NCBI GenBank assembly: GCA_040752835.1
Contig: JBFMGG010000003.1
Coordinates: 1-64,000, forward strand
Length of the DNA stretch: 64,000 nucleotides
Reading direction: 5' to 3'
DNA from: Campylobacterota bacterium
GTDB lineage: Bacteria > Campylobacterota > Campylobacteria > Campylobacterales > Sulfurimonadaceae
Shown: one piece after another, positions 28,025 to 36,773 of the stretch
Position numbering within the stretch: position 1 is the stretch's first letter
Layout of the letters: every line of letters begins with the position of its first letter
Made by a program: the position numbers and the translations under genes
The notes under the pieces: generated by a model
Told to the model about the DNA's origin: nothing
Database searches by the model: none
What the model saw: the letters and a program-made list of their open reading frames with translations, nothing else

Positions 28025-28461
28025 TGTCGTTTCTCCTCTGTAATTAGATCGTAAAAATAACGGGTTGCCGCCATCAGGGCGACATCTTCGTCGAATGCTT
28101 CGGCGTATTTTTCCAGCGCCGTGGGAGTGATCAGATCGCCGATCAGCTGCCCCTCTTCGATGCGGATCAGATCGCAATACCCCTGCGCCTTTGCCGCATC
28201 GGTCGCACCGTCAAGCAGCGCGTACGCTTCTGCCTGGTACTCGTTGGCGATCACCGCGCCGCTGAGCTTGGACGAGCGCATCTGCGAAACGGTAAACGTT
28301 ACGTCATCGGGGCGGATGTTCATCGGGATAATCATCGCGTTCATACCGTTTTCTTTAAACAGTTTGTTACTCACGGCCGCAAAGCGGCTGCTGTGGGCAT
28401 TTTCGGCGATGTAGCCGAACAGTTTCGTCTCAACCGTAATCGAATTGTCGTTGTTCATCAT
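28021..28461 (-). CDS. Stand-alone domain resembling the N-terminal half of shikimate dehydrogenase
   Basis: The 146-residue protein shows the pattern of the AroE substrate-binding domain: LFGYIAENAHSSRF in place of the usual VFGNPIxHSxSP, then NKLFKENGMNAMIIPMNIRPDD. No NADP-binding Rossmann domain follows. The catalytic Lys of AroE (VTxPxK) is replaced in VIANEY, so dehydrogenase activity is not expected. It is coupled by ATGA overlaps to the polyferredoxin gene upstream and the 163-residue gene downstream. It may bind a small ligand or act as a maturation factor for the molybdoenzyme; this is inference. Confidence 0.7.
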   Translation of the reverse strand: MMNNDNSITVETKLFGYIAENAHSSRFAAVSNKLFKENGMNAMIIPMNIRPDDVTFTVSQMRSSKLSGAVIANEYQAEAYALLDGATDAAKAQGYCDLIRIEEGQLIGDLITPTALEKYAEAFDEDVALMAATRYFYDLITEEKRQ

Positions 28462-29561
28462 GGTTTCAGTCCCCACAATTCCATAGCTTCTTCCTCTTCC
28501 AAGCGGCAACGGCGGCAGATTTTTTCTCCCCCCACCGAGCTGAACAGACCGCTGCATTCGTCGCATCGTCGGACCGAAAACGTCACCAGGTTCTGTACGG
28601 AGGGTTCGTACCACTCTTTGAGGTTGTATGACGTCGATACGCTGATCGCGCCGCTCTCGCACACATCGTGGCACAGATGGCATTTGACGCACAGAAACGG
28701 GTCGAAATCGATTTTGCTGTTGCGCAGGTCCGACGTGAGTGCTCCGGTAGGACAAACGCGGTAGCACATTTCACAAGCGGTGCATTTGGCTTCGTCGAGC
28801 AGTTTCTGCGACGTGAAACTCACCGCGTCGGCCGAAACGACATGGTACGTCTCCGGCCGTTCGGTTCGTTTGAGCGCCGTAAAAAAAAGTTTCCGACGGT
28901 CGGTGATTTTTTTGGTTCGCAGCCCCTGGGTATCGAAGCTCCCGATCGAACATTCGACGAATTCGTCGGTCGATTTCTGCACTTCTTTTTCAAAATCGGC
29001 TTTGACCTTGGCGATCCCTTTGAGATGGAAATGCCTGAAAAAATCGCGCCGCTGCGCTTCCCCCGGATCAGGTTCCGTCTCATCGACGTATCCCAGCGGT
29101 ACAAGGGCGAGCGCGTTTTCCGATCCCACCGCTTCGAGCAGGTAGGCGACGTTTTCGACTCGCTGCTCAAGCCGCCGCAAAATCGCCTCGCCGATTTCGC
29201 ACGCCCCGCAATGTCCCGTATCGAGCACGACGTTTTTTTTGAGTTGGGCCAATGCGATCAGATGTTCGTCGCTCAGCGCCCCCAGGCAGGGAACGTTCTT
29301 CTGGCACGATACCGTATTCCCCGGCTCGGCGGCAAACGAAAAGAAAAACTCGGTAGCGCTGAAATCTTCCAACGCAAGAGCTTCGGTCGGGCAGACGGCA
29401 GCGCACGCGTTGCATCCGACGCAAAGCGAATGGTTGATGGCGGGCAGACGCCCTTCCAGCGACACGGCATGCGTCGGGCAGACTTCGGCACAGCCGTTAC
29501 AGGCCGAGTTGACGCTGAGGGCGCGAACGCATCGGGCGGGAGTCAGATGTAAAAGGCCCAT
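28458..29561 (-). CDS. Polyferredoxin accessory protein (four 4Fe-4S sites)
   Basis: This 367-residue cytoplasmic protein has two N-terminal clusters (Cys11/21/24/28 and Cys47/50/53/57). A middle cysteine-containing segment, VPCLGALSDEHLIALAQ...HCGACEIG, recalls the MvhD/FlpD hydrogenase Fe-S subunit fold. Two further ferredoxin sites follow (CTACEMCYRVCP and CVKCHLCHDVCE), and a C-terminal CDEC...CRRC pair looks like a zinc ribbon or rubredoxin knuckle. It lies between the TorD-like chaperone and the AroE-like gene. Genes of this type accompany formate dehydrogenases and related molybdoenzymes in Campylobacterota; electron delivery or cofactor insertion are both possible. Confidence 0.85.
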   Translation of the reverse strand: MGLLHLTPARCVRALSVNSACNGCAEVCPTHAVSLEGRLPAINHSLCVGCNACAAVCPTEALALEDFSATEFFFSFAAEPGNTVSCQKNVPCLGALSDEHLIALAQLKKNVVLDTGHCGACEIGEAILRRLEQRVENVAYLLEAVGSENALALVPLGYVDETEPDPGEAQRRDFFRHFHLKGIAKVKADFEKEVQKSTDEFVECSIGSFDTQGLRTKKITDRRKLFFTALKRTERPETYHVVSADAVSFTSQKLLDEAKCTACEMCYRVCPTGALTSDLRNSKIDFDPFLCVKCHLCHDVCESGAISVSTSYNLKEWYEPSVQNLVTFSVRRCDECSGLFSSVGGEKICRRCRLEEEEAMELWGLKP

Positions 29562-29562
29562 A

Positions 29563-30180
29563 TCATTCCGAAACGGTTTTACTCAGCATCTCGTTGTCCG
29601 AGAGGATGAATTCGAGCGCCATCTCCGCCGCATCGTAATAAAGCGGGGTACGTGCTTCGTATTTCATGTTGATCAGGTACATCGGCGCCCATTTGAGCAA
29701 GTGGGTGTTTAAAAATCGGTGCTGGATTTTCATCAGCTCCGCCGACGCCTCAAGATCGTCTTCGCCCAGGGCTTTTTTCTGCGCTTCGCACAGGTGGTGC
29801 ATGAACTCCAATTCGATGCCGATGTGGTCGGCCGAAACGACGCGGGCGATCTCGTAATCGACGATAAAGCCGTACGCGCTGTACATGTCGGTAACCGGGT
29901 TCGCCCCGCCTGTTTCGATCATCTGGTCACTGCGGGTGTAAAAGGTCTCGTAGGGGACCAGATGCAGAATCGAGAGGTTGACGAAATCGGGGTTGAGATA
30001 CTCATCCAAAAGCTGCTGGTTTGGGAGACTCAGACGCGGTTCCCACTCTTTCCAATGGGGAAGAAAATCCAAAACCGTTTCGTCGGTTTTAAACGTCTGA
30101 AGCGTCTGCGCGTCCAACTCTTGGAGAAGTACCCGTGACAACAGTCCGTAAATATTGCTTCGTGCGATGATTTCATCCAT
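29563..30180 (-). CDS. TorD/DmsD-family molybdoenzyme chaperone
   Basis: The 205-residue all-helical protein has the TorD-family core LVPYETFYTRSDQM and HIGIELEFMHHLCEAQ. Such chaperones bind the Tat signal and apoenzyme, aid molybdopterin insertion and prevent early export. The adjacent upstream gene encodes a Tat-exported molybdoenzyme, its likely client. It is separated from the polyferredoxin ATG by one nucleotide and from the catalytic subunit gene by a GC-rich hairpin, which may set a lower expression level. Confidence 0.88.
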   Translation of the reverse strand: MDEIIARSNIYGLLSRVLLQELDAQTLQTFKTDETVLDFLPHWKEWEPRLSLPNQQLLDEYLNPDFVNLSILHLVPYETFYTRSDQMIETGGANPVTDMYSAYGFIVDYEIARVVSADHIGIELEFMHHLCEAQKKALGEDDLEASAELMKIQHRFLNTHLLKWAPMYLINMKYEARTPLYYDAAEMALEFILSDNEMLSKTVSE

Positions 30181-30257
30181 ACGGTATTACCTTTAAAAAT
30201 ATACTGGTGGGATTTTAGCTTATCGGGCTGAAAAGCTCATAAGAAGAGGCGCCTACT

Positions 30258-30278
30258 CCCCGGAGGAAGCCTCCGGGG
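30258..30278 (-). other. Strong intercistronic hairpin after the molybdoenzyme catalytic gene
   Basis: A perfect 9-bp stem, CCCCGGAGG with a 3-nt loop, lies between the catalytic subunit stop and the chaperone gene. It lacks a U-tract, so it is more likely an mRNA-stabilising or partial attenuation element than a full terminator. Confidence 0.7.
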
Positions 30279-30287
30279 AAGTTTGGC

Positions 30288-33200
30288 TTAGCCTTTGATG
30301 GAAACGTCGTACGCGGTTGGGTCAAGGCGGACCCAAGGACGTTTAATGTGGCGTGGACGACGGATGGTCGATCCCGCATCCAGACCGCGGCTGAGCTGGT
30401 CACGCCACGCCTGGTAGACTTTGAGATTGTTTTCGTAGTTGACGAAAATATCCCCGATTTTGTCTCCCGCCTGCGCCGGTTCGAGGAGAACCTTGTGGTG
30501 CCAGCAGTGCATGCCCGATACCGGGTCCGGATGGGCCGCAGCCACGGCATTTTGCCATGAGCCCGAAAGACCGTCCCACCATACGTTGACGGAGTCTGCG
30601 TTGTACTGACCGAAACGTTTCGTTTCGAACGGCTTGATCCCTTCGACGTATTTGAGTTTTCCGACTTTTCCGTCCATCTGAACTTCGGCGACCGGAACAC
30701 CGAAGCTGTTCAGACCGGTGGTGCCCTCGTAATCGTCGATGACCGTCTGGGCACCTGCACGTCCGGCATTTTCCGGAGACTCTTTGAGGAACTCTTTGTT
30801 GTTCAAATCGCGCGGTGCCGTACCGGTAGCGACCTTACCGTCGGAAACCCCGTTGGGAACCGCAACGGCGTTGGTCAGTTTCCAGCGTCCGCCGTGGTGG
30901 GAACATGCGAGAGTACCGGGGAGAACGCCCTCGGTCGGAACCGCCATCGCAACGAAGAATCCGCTCTCAAGACCCGAAACGGTGTCGACGATTTTGACAC
31001 GGATCGCGTCACCGCGTTTGAATCCGAGACGTTTCGCGTCGACGGTATTGATCCAGATCGGATCGTGGTTCTGGCTGATCTCCATCAGGTGTTTGGAGTT
31101 CGCCGAACGGGTGTGAATGTTGTACGGCAGACGGAAAACGGTGTTCAACGCGAACGCGTTTTCTTCTTTCATGTACATGTGGTTGACGTGCGATACGATG
31201 TGCTCCATCTCCGCTTTCTCTTTGTCGTTACGCGGATAGAACGGTACGGCGTATTCCGCCCATTTCCACTCGGCAAACCACTGAGAATAGAACTCGAGTT
31301 TTTTCGACAGCGTCGCAAAACCTTCGACTTTTTTGCCGTCGACTTCGACCCCGATCGCCGAGCGGTGACCGTGGTGATCCGCAGCGGTGATGACGCCGCC
31401 CGCACCCACGCTCATCGACGCCGCGTCGAATTTGTGCCCGTGAGCGCTTACTTCGCCGTTTTCAACTTTGAGTTCGCGTTCCATCGCATGGTAGATTTTA
31501 TCCTCTTCCATCCAGACACCGTGGTCGCGCAGATAGGCATAAACCGGGAATTCCTCGTTCATGTAGCGAGGATCGTTCGTTGCCGTCTCTTTGAGTTTCG
31601 GGAGGTTATCCCCGAATGCCGCGTCGTACCACTCGGCAATCGTAACCGGTTTGCCCGGATGGCGTTTGGATTCCCACATTTTTCGGACACCGAGGCTTCC
31701 GTCGGGATCGACGTAGTTGACGCACAGGTCAAACCAGAACTCGTTCTCTTCCCATACTTCGCCCAATCCGGCTTTGATGTGCGCTTCGAGCGTCGCACGG
31801 ACCGGATTTTTCGGTTTCCAGCCCGATTTTTCGAGCGCTACACGCAGTACCGGCTGGCGGAACGACGTCCAGCGTGCCGGCATCGTCGCTTCGGAGTGCT
31901 GGTCGTGACGTTCGCCTGCCAGACCGACGGGGAGAACATAGTCCATGTACCAGTTCGACTCGGACCATACCGGAGAGAGGTTCATGGTGAGTTCCATAAT
32001 CTCTTCGTTTTTCAGCACTTCGATCCAGCGGAAACCGTCCGGGTTGATCCACACGGGGTTGTACATACGCGGGATATAGACGGCGAGCTTGCTCGGAACG
32101 TTCAATCCGCGGTCGTTCCATTTTTTCTGCCACTCTTTATCGCTCAAAAGGTGCGGCAGCAGGTAAGAGAGTTCGTACGTCGACAAAGGCCATTCCGGCG
32201 GCCATGTCAGTTCGTTCCACACTTTGACCTTCGGTACGTCCGCACCCGCGACACCCTGTCCGACGGTTGCGCTTCCGCCCTTGCCCGAAACAGAGATAAC
32301 GTGCCAGTGGTGGAAGAAAGTTCCCCCTTCCGTTCCGATACCGCCGCGCAGGGCGATCGCCAGATACGCCGCCCGTCCGCTCATCCATCCGCCGCGGTTC
32401 CCCGCTGCGGTCGCACGCCAGATGTACGTCGAAATCGCGTCTCCGGCCCAGATGAACATTTCGTAGAGTTTCTCGAGTTTGTACGCCGGTACATGGGTCT
32501 CTTTGACCGCAAATTCAAGCGTATACGGAGAGTAAAGCTCTTTCATCAACTCCATGTAGCTTTCGAAGCTTTTGTCCGCCGGTAATTTAGAGATATACCC
32601 TTTTTCGACCATCAGGCTCAGCTGGCGGTCGTCGTTCATCAGAACGTCCCAGTTGAACCATTTTTTGACGAATTTTTTATCGGCTTTCCCTTCCTGGAGG
32701 ATGCGGTTGACCAGATAAAGGTAAACAACGGGCTCGGTTCCCGGCCATGCCGCGATCCAAAGGTCCGCCATCCCCGCCGAGTTCGACATACGCGGGTCCA
32801 TAACGACCATTTTCGCACCTTTTTTGCGTGCGTCGGCGATAAAAGCCGCAGACTGCGCAAAATAGTGTCCCGCATCCGCTGCGTGCGACGAGTTGAGGAA
32901 AATCAGTTTGGCGTTCGCCCAGTCGGGGCTCGTACGGTCGTCGTTCGCCCACTGGATCGTCGGTGTACGGCCGTTGGATGAACAGATGTTCGTGTGGGAA
33001 TTGTACGAGTCAACCCCGAGCGTTTCCCAAACCTGCGGAACGAAACCGTTTTCGTTCGGGCGCCCGACGTGGTACATCACCGATTTGCGCGAGAGGTCGT
33101 CCCCTTTGCGGAGGGTGTCTCCCATTTTTTTACCGATGGTGGTCATCGCTTCGTCCCAAGTCGTACGGATCCATTTACCTTCTCCGCGCTTGGAACCCGG

Positions 33201-33680
33201 AGCACGTTTGAGCGGGAACGGGATACGGTCGGGATCGTACATCTGCGACTGAACCGCGTACCCTTTACCGCAGTTACGTCCGCGTGATGCCGGGTGGAGC
33301 GGGTTACCCATGTATTTTTTGACGACAAAAGTCTTTTTGTCGATCCATGCCGTCAGACCGCACGAAGCTTCACAGTTCGAACACGCCGTAGGGACGATCA
33401 TGTAATCGTTGACGTAGATACCTTCGGGGTTCTCTTCGCTCTGAACGCCGTGGCGGTCGATACCGCCCCGTTTCCAGTCGACGCCGTCAAGCTCCTGGAA
33501 ATGGTTCCACTGATCCAGCGGCGGATAGAACGAGAGGCTGTCCGGCGTATTGGTAAATTTGCTCTTTTCGACCGATTCGGCGACCGCGTCGGCGGTAAAC
33601 ACCCCTTTCGCGATCGCGGCGCCCGTTACGGTTAACGCGGCGCCTTTTAAAAATGTTCTTCTACTTTCCAAATACATCAT
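30288..33680 (-). CDS. Tat-exported molybdopterin oxidoreductase, catalytic subunit
   Basis: This 1130-residue enzyme of the complex iron-sulfur molybdoenzyme family carries a Tat signal, SRRTFLKGAALTVTGAAIA. It has an N-terminal [4Fe-4S] site (Cys100, Cys103, Cys107, Cys137, followed by Lys139) and a probable molybdenum ligand Cys233 in HTNICSSNGR, which puts it in the Cys-ligated Psr/Phs/Ttr/Arr/Soe-like group rather than the Ser-type DMSO reductases or Asp-type Nar. The partners are PsrB- and NrfD-like. Plausible substrates are sulfur compounds (polysulfide, tetrathionate or sulfite), as expected for a sulfur-oxidising autotroph, but sequence alone does not settle the substrate or direction. 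Formate dehydrogenase seems less likely. Confidence 0.9.
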   Translation of the reverse strand: MMYLESRRTFLKGAALTVTGAAIAKGVFTADAVAESVEKSKFTNTPDSLSFYPPLDQWNHFQELDGVDWKRGGIDRHGVQSEENPEGIYVNDYMIVPTACSNCEASCGLTAWIDKKTFVVKKYMGNPLHPASRGRNCGKGYAVQSQMYDPDRIPFPLKRAPGSKRGEGKWIRTTWDEAMTTIGKKMGDTLRKGDDLSRKSVMYHVGRPNENGFVPQVWETLGVDSYNSHTNICSSNGRTPTIQWANDDRTSPDWANAKLIFLNSSHAADAGHYFAQSAAFIADARKKGAKMVVMDPRMSNSAGMADLWIAAWPGTEPVVYLYLVNRILQEGKADKKFVKKWFNWDVLMNDDRQLSLMVEKGYISKLPADKSFESYMELMKELYSPYTLEFAVKETHVPAYKLEKLYEMFIWAGDAISTYIWRATAAGNRGGWMSGRAAYLAIALRGGIGTEGGTFFHHWHVISVSGKGGSATVGQGVAGADVPKVKVWNELTWPPEWPLSTYELSYLLPHLLSDKEWQKKWNDRGLNVPSKLAVYIPRMYNPVWINPDGFRWIEVLKNEEIMELTMNLSPVWSESNWYMDYVLPVGLAGERHDQHSEATMPARWTSFRQPVLRVALEKSGWKPKNPVRATLEAHIKAGLGEVWEENEFWFDLCVNYVDPDGSLGVRKMWESKRHPGKPVTIAEWYDAAFGDNLPKLKETATNDPRYMNEEFPVYAYLRDHGVWMEEDKIYHAMERELKVENGEVSAHGHKFDAASMSVGAGGVITAADHHGHRSAIGVEVDGKKVEGFATLSKKLEFYSQWFAEWKWAEYAVPFYPRNDKEKAEMEHIVSHVNHMYMKEENAFALNTVFRLPYNIHTRSANSKHLMEISQNHDPIWINTVDAKRLGFKRGDAIRVKIVDTVSGLESGFFVAMAVPTEGVLPGTLACSHHGGRWKLTNAVAVPNGVSDGKVATGTAPRDLNNKEFLKESPENAGRAGAQTVIDDYEGTTGLNSFGVPVAEVQMDGKVGKLKYVEGIKPFETKRFGQYNADSVNVWWDGLSGSWQNAVAAAHPDPVSGMHCWHHKVLLEPAQAGDKIGDIFVNYENNLKVYQAWRDQLSRGLDAGSTIRRPRHIKRPWVRLDPTAYDVSIKG

Positions 33681-33693
33681 AATTTGACCCTCT

Positions 33694-34593
33694 TTAGCTC
33701 ATTGGTAACAATTGGGGGATAACCAGCCAAACGTGTTTGCTGACCCACAATCCGATCAATGCCGATACGGCAGCGATTTTCAACAGATAATACGACTGGT
33801 TTTTAATGCTCAGGCATACGAGTACCATCGGTACGATGAATGCCATCACCTGCCCGATCCAGAACATTACGGTGTACTCGCCGCCTTTGACGTAATGGAG
33901 CACCGCAGCGACCTCTTCGGCTTTCATCGGTCCGAAAATCAGTTCGGCCATGTAAAGGATAAACGCTGCCGCGGCGCTGAGTCCCAGGACAACGGCGAGA
34001 TCTTTTTTGATCGCGTCGGAAAACTTGTTTCCGCCCAGCAGCAGCATCGTTGCCGATCCCGCCAGCAACGCGGCGAGGATCATCTGCGCCGACTCAGTCG
34101 GCATCTGCCAGATTTCACGCGCCGTCGACTGTGCCATCAGACCCGCGGTATACAGGGTGACGGGAACCGCCAGAAGGGTTGTCCATCCGAGCAGTTTGTC
34201 GTAGAGCGCTTCGTCTTTTTTCAGATAGATCGCGTACGCCATACCGAAAAGCAACCCGACGAAACCTGTCGCCATCCATGCGCCGATCGTAATCGCCGAC
34301 GTAAGGTGCGGGTAGAAAAAGATGTGCCAGAAGCGGAACATCTGGTGCAGGTCGATCACCGTAAAGAACAGGAAGATATGGATAAAGACGATCGAAATCG
34401 CCACTACCGGGAAACGGATGAACCCTGTCTGCTCCGGGTGTTTTTTCAACAGGTAAAACGCAAGGAAAATAATACCGGTACCGATACTTTTCGCCCACAT
34501 GTTCATCGTGATGATCCAGCCCCACACGATACCGGGAAGGGCCACGTCAAGAACTACGACCGCATTGGTCGCTGCAATTGTTTCATGTACCAT
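33694..34593 (-). CDS. NrfD/PsrC-like membrane anchor subunit
   Basis: The 299-residue integral membrane protein has about eight helices. It begins with an alanine/valine-rich segment and IVWGWIITMNMWAKSIGTG, typical of NrfD/PsrC/TtrC quinone-binding anchors. It would pass electrons between the menaquinone pool and the Fe-S subunit. TAATG overlap with the upstream Fe-S gene and a 13-nt gap to the catalytic gene show one operon in the order B-C-A, the order known for ttrBCA. Confidence 0.9.
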   Translation of the reverse strand: MVHETIAATNAVVVLDVALPGIVWGWIITMNMWAKSIGTGIIFLAFYLLKKHPEQTGFIRFPVVAISIVFIHIFLFFTVIDLHQMFRFWHIFFYPHLTSAITIGAWMATGFVGLLFGMAYAIYLKKDEALYDKLLGWTTLLAVPVTLYTAGLMAQSTAREIWQMPTESAQMILAALLAGSATMLLLGGNKFSDAIKKDLAVVLGLSAAAAFILYMAELIFGPMKAEEVAAVLHYVKGGEYTVMFWIGQVMAFIVPMVLVCLSIKNQSYYLLKIAAVSALIGLWVSKHVWLVIPQLLPMS

Positions 34594-35228
34594 TAGTGCC
34601 CTCCGACGGGAAGATGTGTGATGTTGTTGAAGAGGTTATGCCCCTCTTCGCGTACCGACGCCAGAGGATTGAGCGTCACATTGCCGCCGCCGACGTAGTA
34701 GTGGTGCGGGAACGTTCCGCGCTCAGGCTTACGCACCTGTACGTTGCCCTGATGCGACTGGATGTATTTGCTGATGTTCGAGGTCGGATCGTCGAGGTCT
34801 CCGAAAATGTTCGCTTCGACCGGGCATGCGACGACACACGCCGGCATCATTGCGCTGGCGATACGGTGGGCACAGTAAGTACATTTGTCGGCAGTTTGGG
34901 TTTGCGGATCGATGTAAATCGCACCGTACGGACACGCCATAACACATCCGGCACAGCCGATACAACGCTCTTTGTCGATATTGACGATGCCGTTTTCGAG
35001 GTAGTGCAGCGCACTGACCGGACAGATGCGTTCACACGGTGCGTTGGCACAGTGGTTACAGCGAAGCGGCGTAAACGTCCGTTTTGTTTCGGGGAAGGTC
35101 CCTACGTCGACATATTTAACACGGAGGCGCCATGTAGAGAGCGGAACTTCGTTTTCCACTTTACAGGCGATCTCACAGCCCTTACAACCCATACAGAGGC
35201 GAAGGTCTACCAAGAAACCCAATTGCAT
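34593..35228 (-). CDS. Four-cluster Fe-S electron-transfer subunit (PsrB/NrfC/DmsB-like)
   Basis: The 211-residue protein has four cysteine groups: CMGCKGCEIAC (from Cys12), CNHCANAPCERIC, CIGCAGCVMAC and CTYCAHR...CVVAC. They would hold four [4Fe-4S] clusters connecting the catalytic subunit to the membrane anchor. It has no signal peptide of its own and would be exported by hitch-hiking with the Tat-borne catalytic subunit. AAGGAG precedes the ATG. It is the first gene of the cluster. Confidence 0.92.
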   Translation of the reverse strand: MQLGFLVDLRLCMGCKGCEIACKVENEVPLSTWRLRVKYVDVGTFPETKRTFTPLRCNHCANAPCERICPVSALHYLENGIVNIDKERCIGCAGCVMACPYGAIYIDPQTQTADKCTYCAHRIASAMMPACVVACPVEANIFGDLDDPTSNISKYIQSHQGNVQVRKPERGTFPHHYYVGGGNVTLNPLASVREEGHNLFNNITHLPVGGH

Positions 35229-35284
35229 ATATTCTCCTTATTCCTGATTCACGTCCTGTCGTCCGCATCATTACCTGAGCGAAT

Positions 35285-35300
35285 AACATTTATAATATGC
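35285..35300 (-). promoter_or_regulatory. Possible promoter of the molybdoenzyme cluster
   Basis: The 243-bp gap between the Fe-S subunit gene and hisD is AT-rich here. Minus-strand TATTAT (35297-35292) lies about 65 nt before the ATG. The opposite strand also reads TATAAT (35291-35296), so the orientation is uncertain. I see no other gene in 35229-35471. Confidence 0.35.
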
Positions 35301-35471
35301 CGTGATTACAGGCATTTGACGGCATTACTGCTGGGTTGATGGTAGCCAAAGTTGCTTTAACCGAAACTAAATGGGTCCGGGATTTTGCTATAACTTTTTG
35401 ATATGTGTAACCAAACGGGATTCCCCCGCGGGAAGGGAAATTTTATTGAAGATTATGTGCAGTTTTTTTGA

Positions 35472-36764
35472 TCAATCGTCCAAACGGACGCGGACCGATG
35501 CTTCGTGTGCTCCGAGCCCTTCGGTATGGGCGATCAGGGCGCACGCACCCCCGATTTCGTTGATCGCGGCGCGCGAAAACGCGATGATGGACGATTTTTT
35601 CATAAAGTTCTCGACTCCCAGCGGAGAGTAGAACCTTGCGGTTCCTCCCGTGGGAAGAGTGTGGTTGGGACCCGCAACGTAGTCGCCGATCGCTTCGGGG
35701 GTATAGTGTCCCAGGAAAATCGCCCCCGCATGCTTGATGGAGGGGAGAAGCGCGAAAGGGTTGTCGGTTGAGACTTCGAGGTGTTCCGGGGCGATCTCGT
35801 TCATCAGCTTAACCGCCTCTTCCATCGTTTCGGTCACAATGATCGCCGCACGTTCATCGATTGATTTGCGTGCGATCTCCTCACGCGGGAGCTTGGACAA
35901 CCAACTTTCGATTTCCGCGGCGCAGGCGTCGGCAAACGCACGGGAAGGGGTGATCAAAATCGAACTGGCCATTTCGTCGTGTTCGGCCTGTGATAGCAAG
36001 TCGATCGCGATGTGGTTCGGATTAGCCGAATCGTCGGCCAATACCCCGATCTCGCTGGGGCCTGCGATCATGTCGATGTTCACTTCGCCGAAGACCATCT
36101 TTTTGGCCGTCGCGACGAAAATATTCCCCGGCCCCGTGATGACGTCGACTTTGGGAATCGTTCGGGTTCCGTACGCCATCGCCGCGATCGCGCTGGCCCC
36201 TCCGACTTTGAATACCTGGTTCACGCCGCACAAATGGCAGGCGGCGAGGAGCAGCTCGTTGGGCTCGTTGTCCGGGGTGGGCGTCGCGACGACGATCTGC
36301 TCCACCCCCGCGACCTGAGCGGGGATGACGTTCATGAGCAGCGAGCTCGGATAGGCCGCTTTGCCGCCGGGGATATAGAGCCCCGCACGATCGACCGGCG
36401 TCACTTTCTGCCCCAGGATCGTTCCGTTGGCTTCGGTATCGAACCAGCTCTTGGGGAGCTGCTTTTCATGGTAGGCGCGAATACGGTCGTACGCGAGGTG
36501 GAGCGACGCTTTGAGATCGGCGTCGAGGGCATCGTACGCTTTTTTCATGTCGGCGGGATCGATCCGCAGCTCTTCCCCGCTTTTGGGGGTCCAGCGGTCG
36601 AATTTGGCGATGTGACGGATCAGGGCATCGTCATTGTCCGAGCGGATCTCGTCGATCAGCCCCTTCACGATCGAAGAGACGTGCTCCATGTCCATTTTAC
36701 CCCGTCCCAGGAGTTCCTCGAAGACGGCGGGGAACGTCGAATCGTTTGCGTTGATAAGGGTCAT
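35472..36764 (-). CDS. hisD: Histidinol dehydrogenase
   Basis: HisD oxidises histidinol to histidine in two NAD-dependent steps. The 430-residue protein has the family motifs YIPGGKAAYPSSLLMN, ITGPGNIFVATAK, GPSEIGVLAD and SQAEHDE (zinc ligands), and the C-terminal PNHTLPTGGTAR. AAGG lies just upstream of the ATG. It is the third gene of aroK-trx-hisD, 9 nt after the thioredoxin-like gene. Confidence 0.97.
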   Translation of the reverse strand: MTLINANDSTFPAVFEELLGRGKMDMEHVSSIVKGLIDEIRSDNDDALIRHIAKFDRWTPKSGEELRIDPADMKKAYDALDADLKASLHLAYDRIRAYHEKQLPKSWFDTEANGTILGQKVTPVDRAGLYIPGGKAAYPSSLLMNVIPAQVAGVEQIVVATPTPDNEPNELLLAACHLCGVNQVFKVGGASAIAAMAYGTRTIPKVDVITGPGNIFVATAKKMVFGEVNIDMIAGPSEIGVLADDSANPNHIAIDLLSQAEHDEMASSILITPSRAFADACAAEIESWLSKLPREEIARKSIDERAAIIVTETMEEAVKLMNEIAPEHLEVSTDNPFALLPSIKHAGAIFLGHYTPEAIGDYVAGPNHTLPTGGTARFYSPLGVENFMKKSSIIAFSRAAINEIGGACALIAHTEGLGAHEASVRVRLDD

Positions 36765-36773
36765 TGCTATCCT

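Noticed and set aside
30894-32585. 563-residue plus-strand frame inside the molybdoenzyme gene
   Set aside because: The opposite strand encodes a full molybdoenzyme with intact cysteine motifs; this frame has no start signal or recognisable domain.
35415-35440. TTCCC...GGGAA palindrome as hisD terminator
   Set aside because: The stem is short, lies about 35-55 nt past the hisD stop and has no T-run on the hisD strand.
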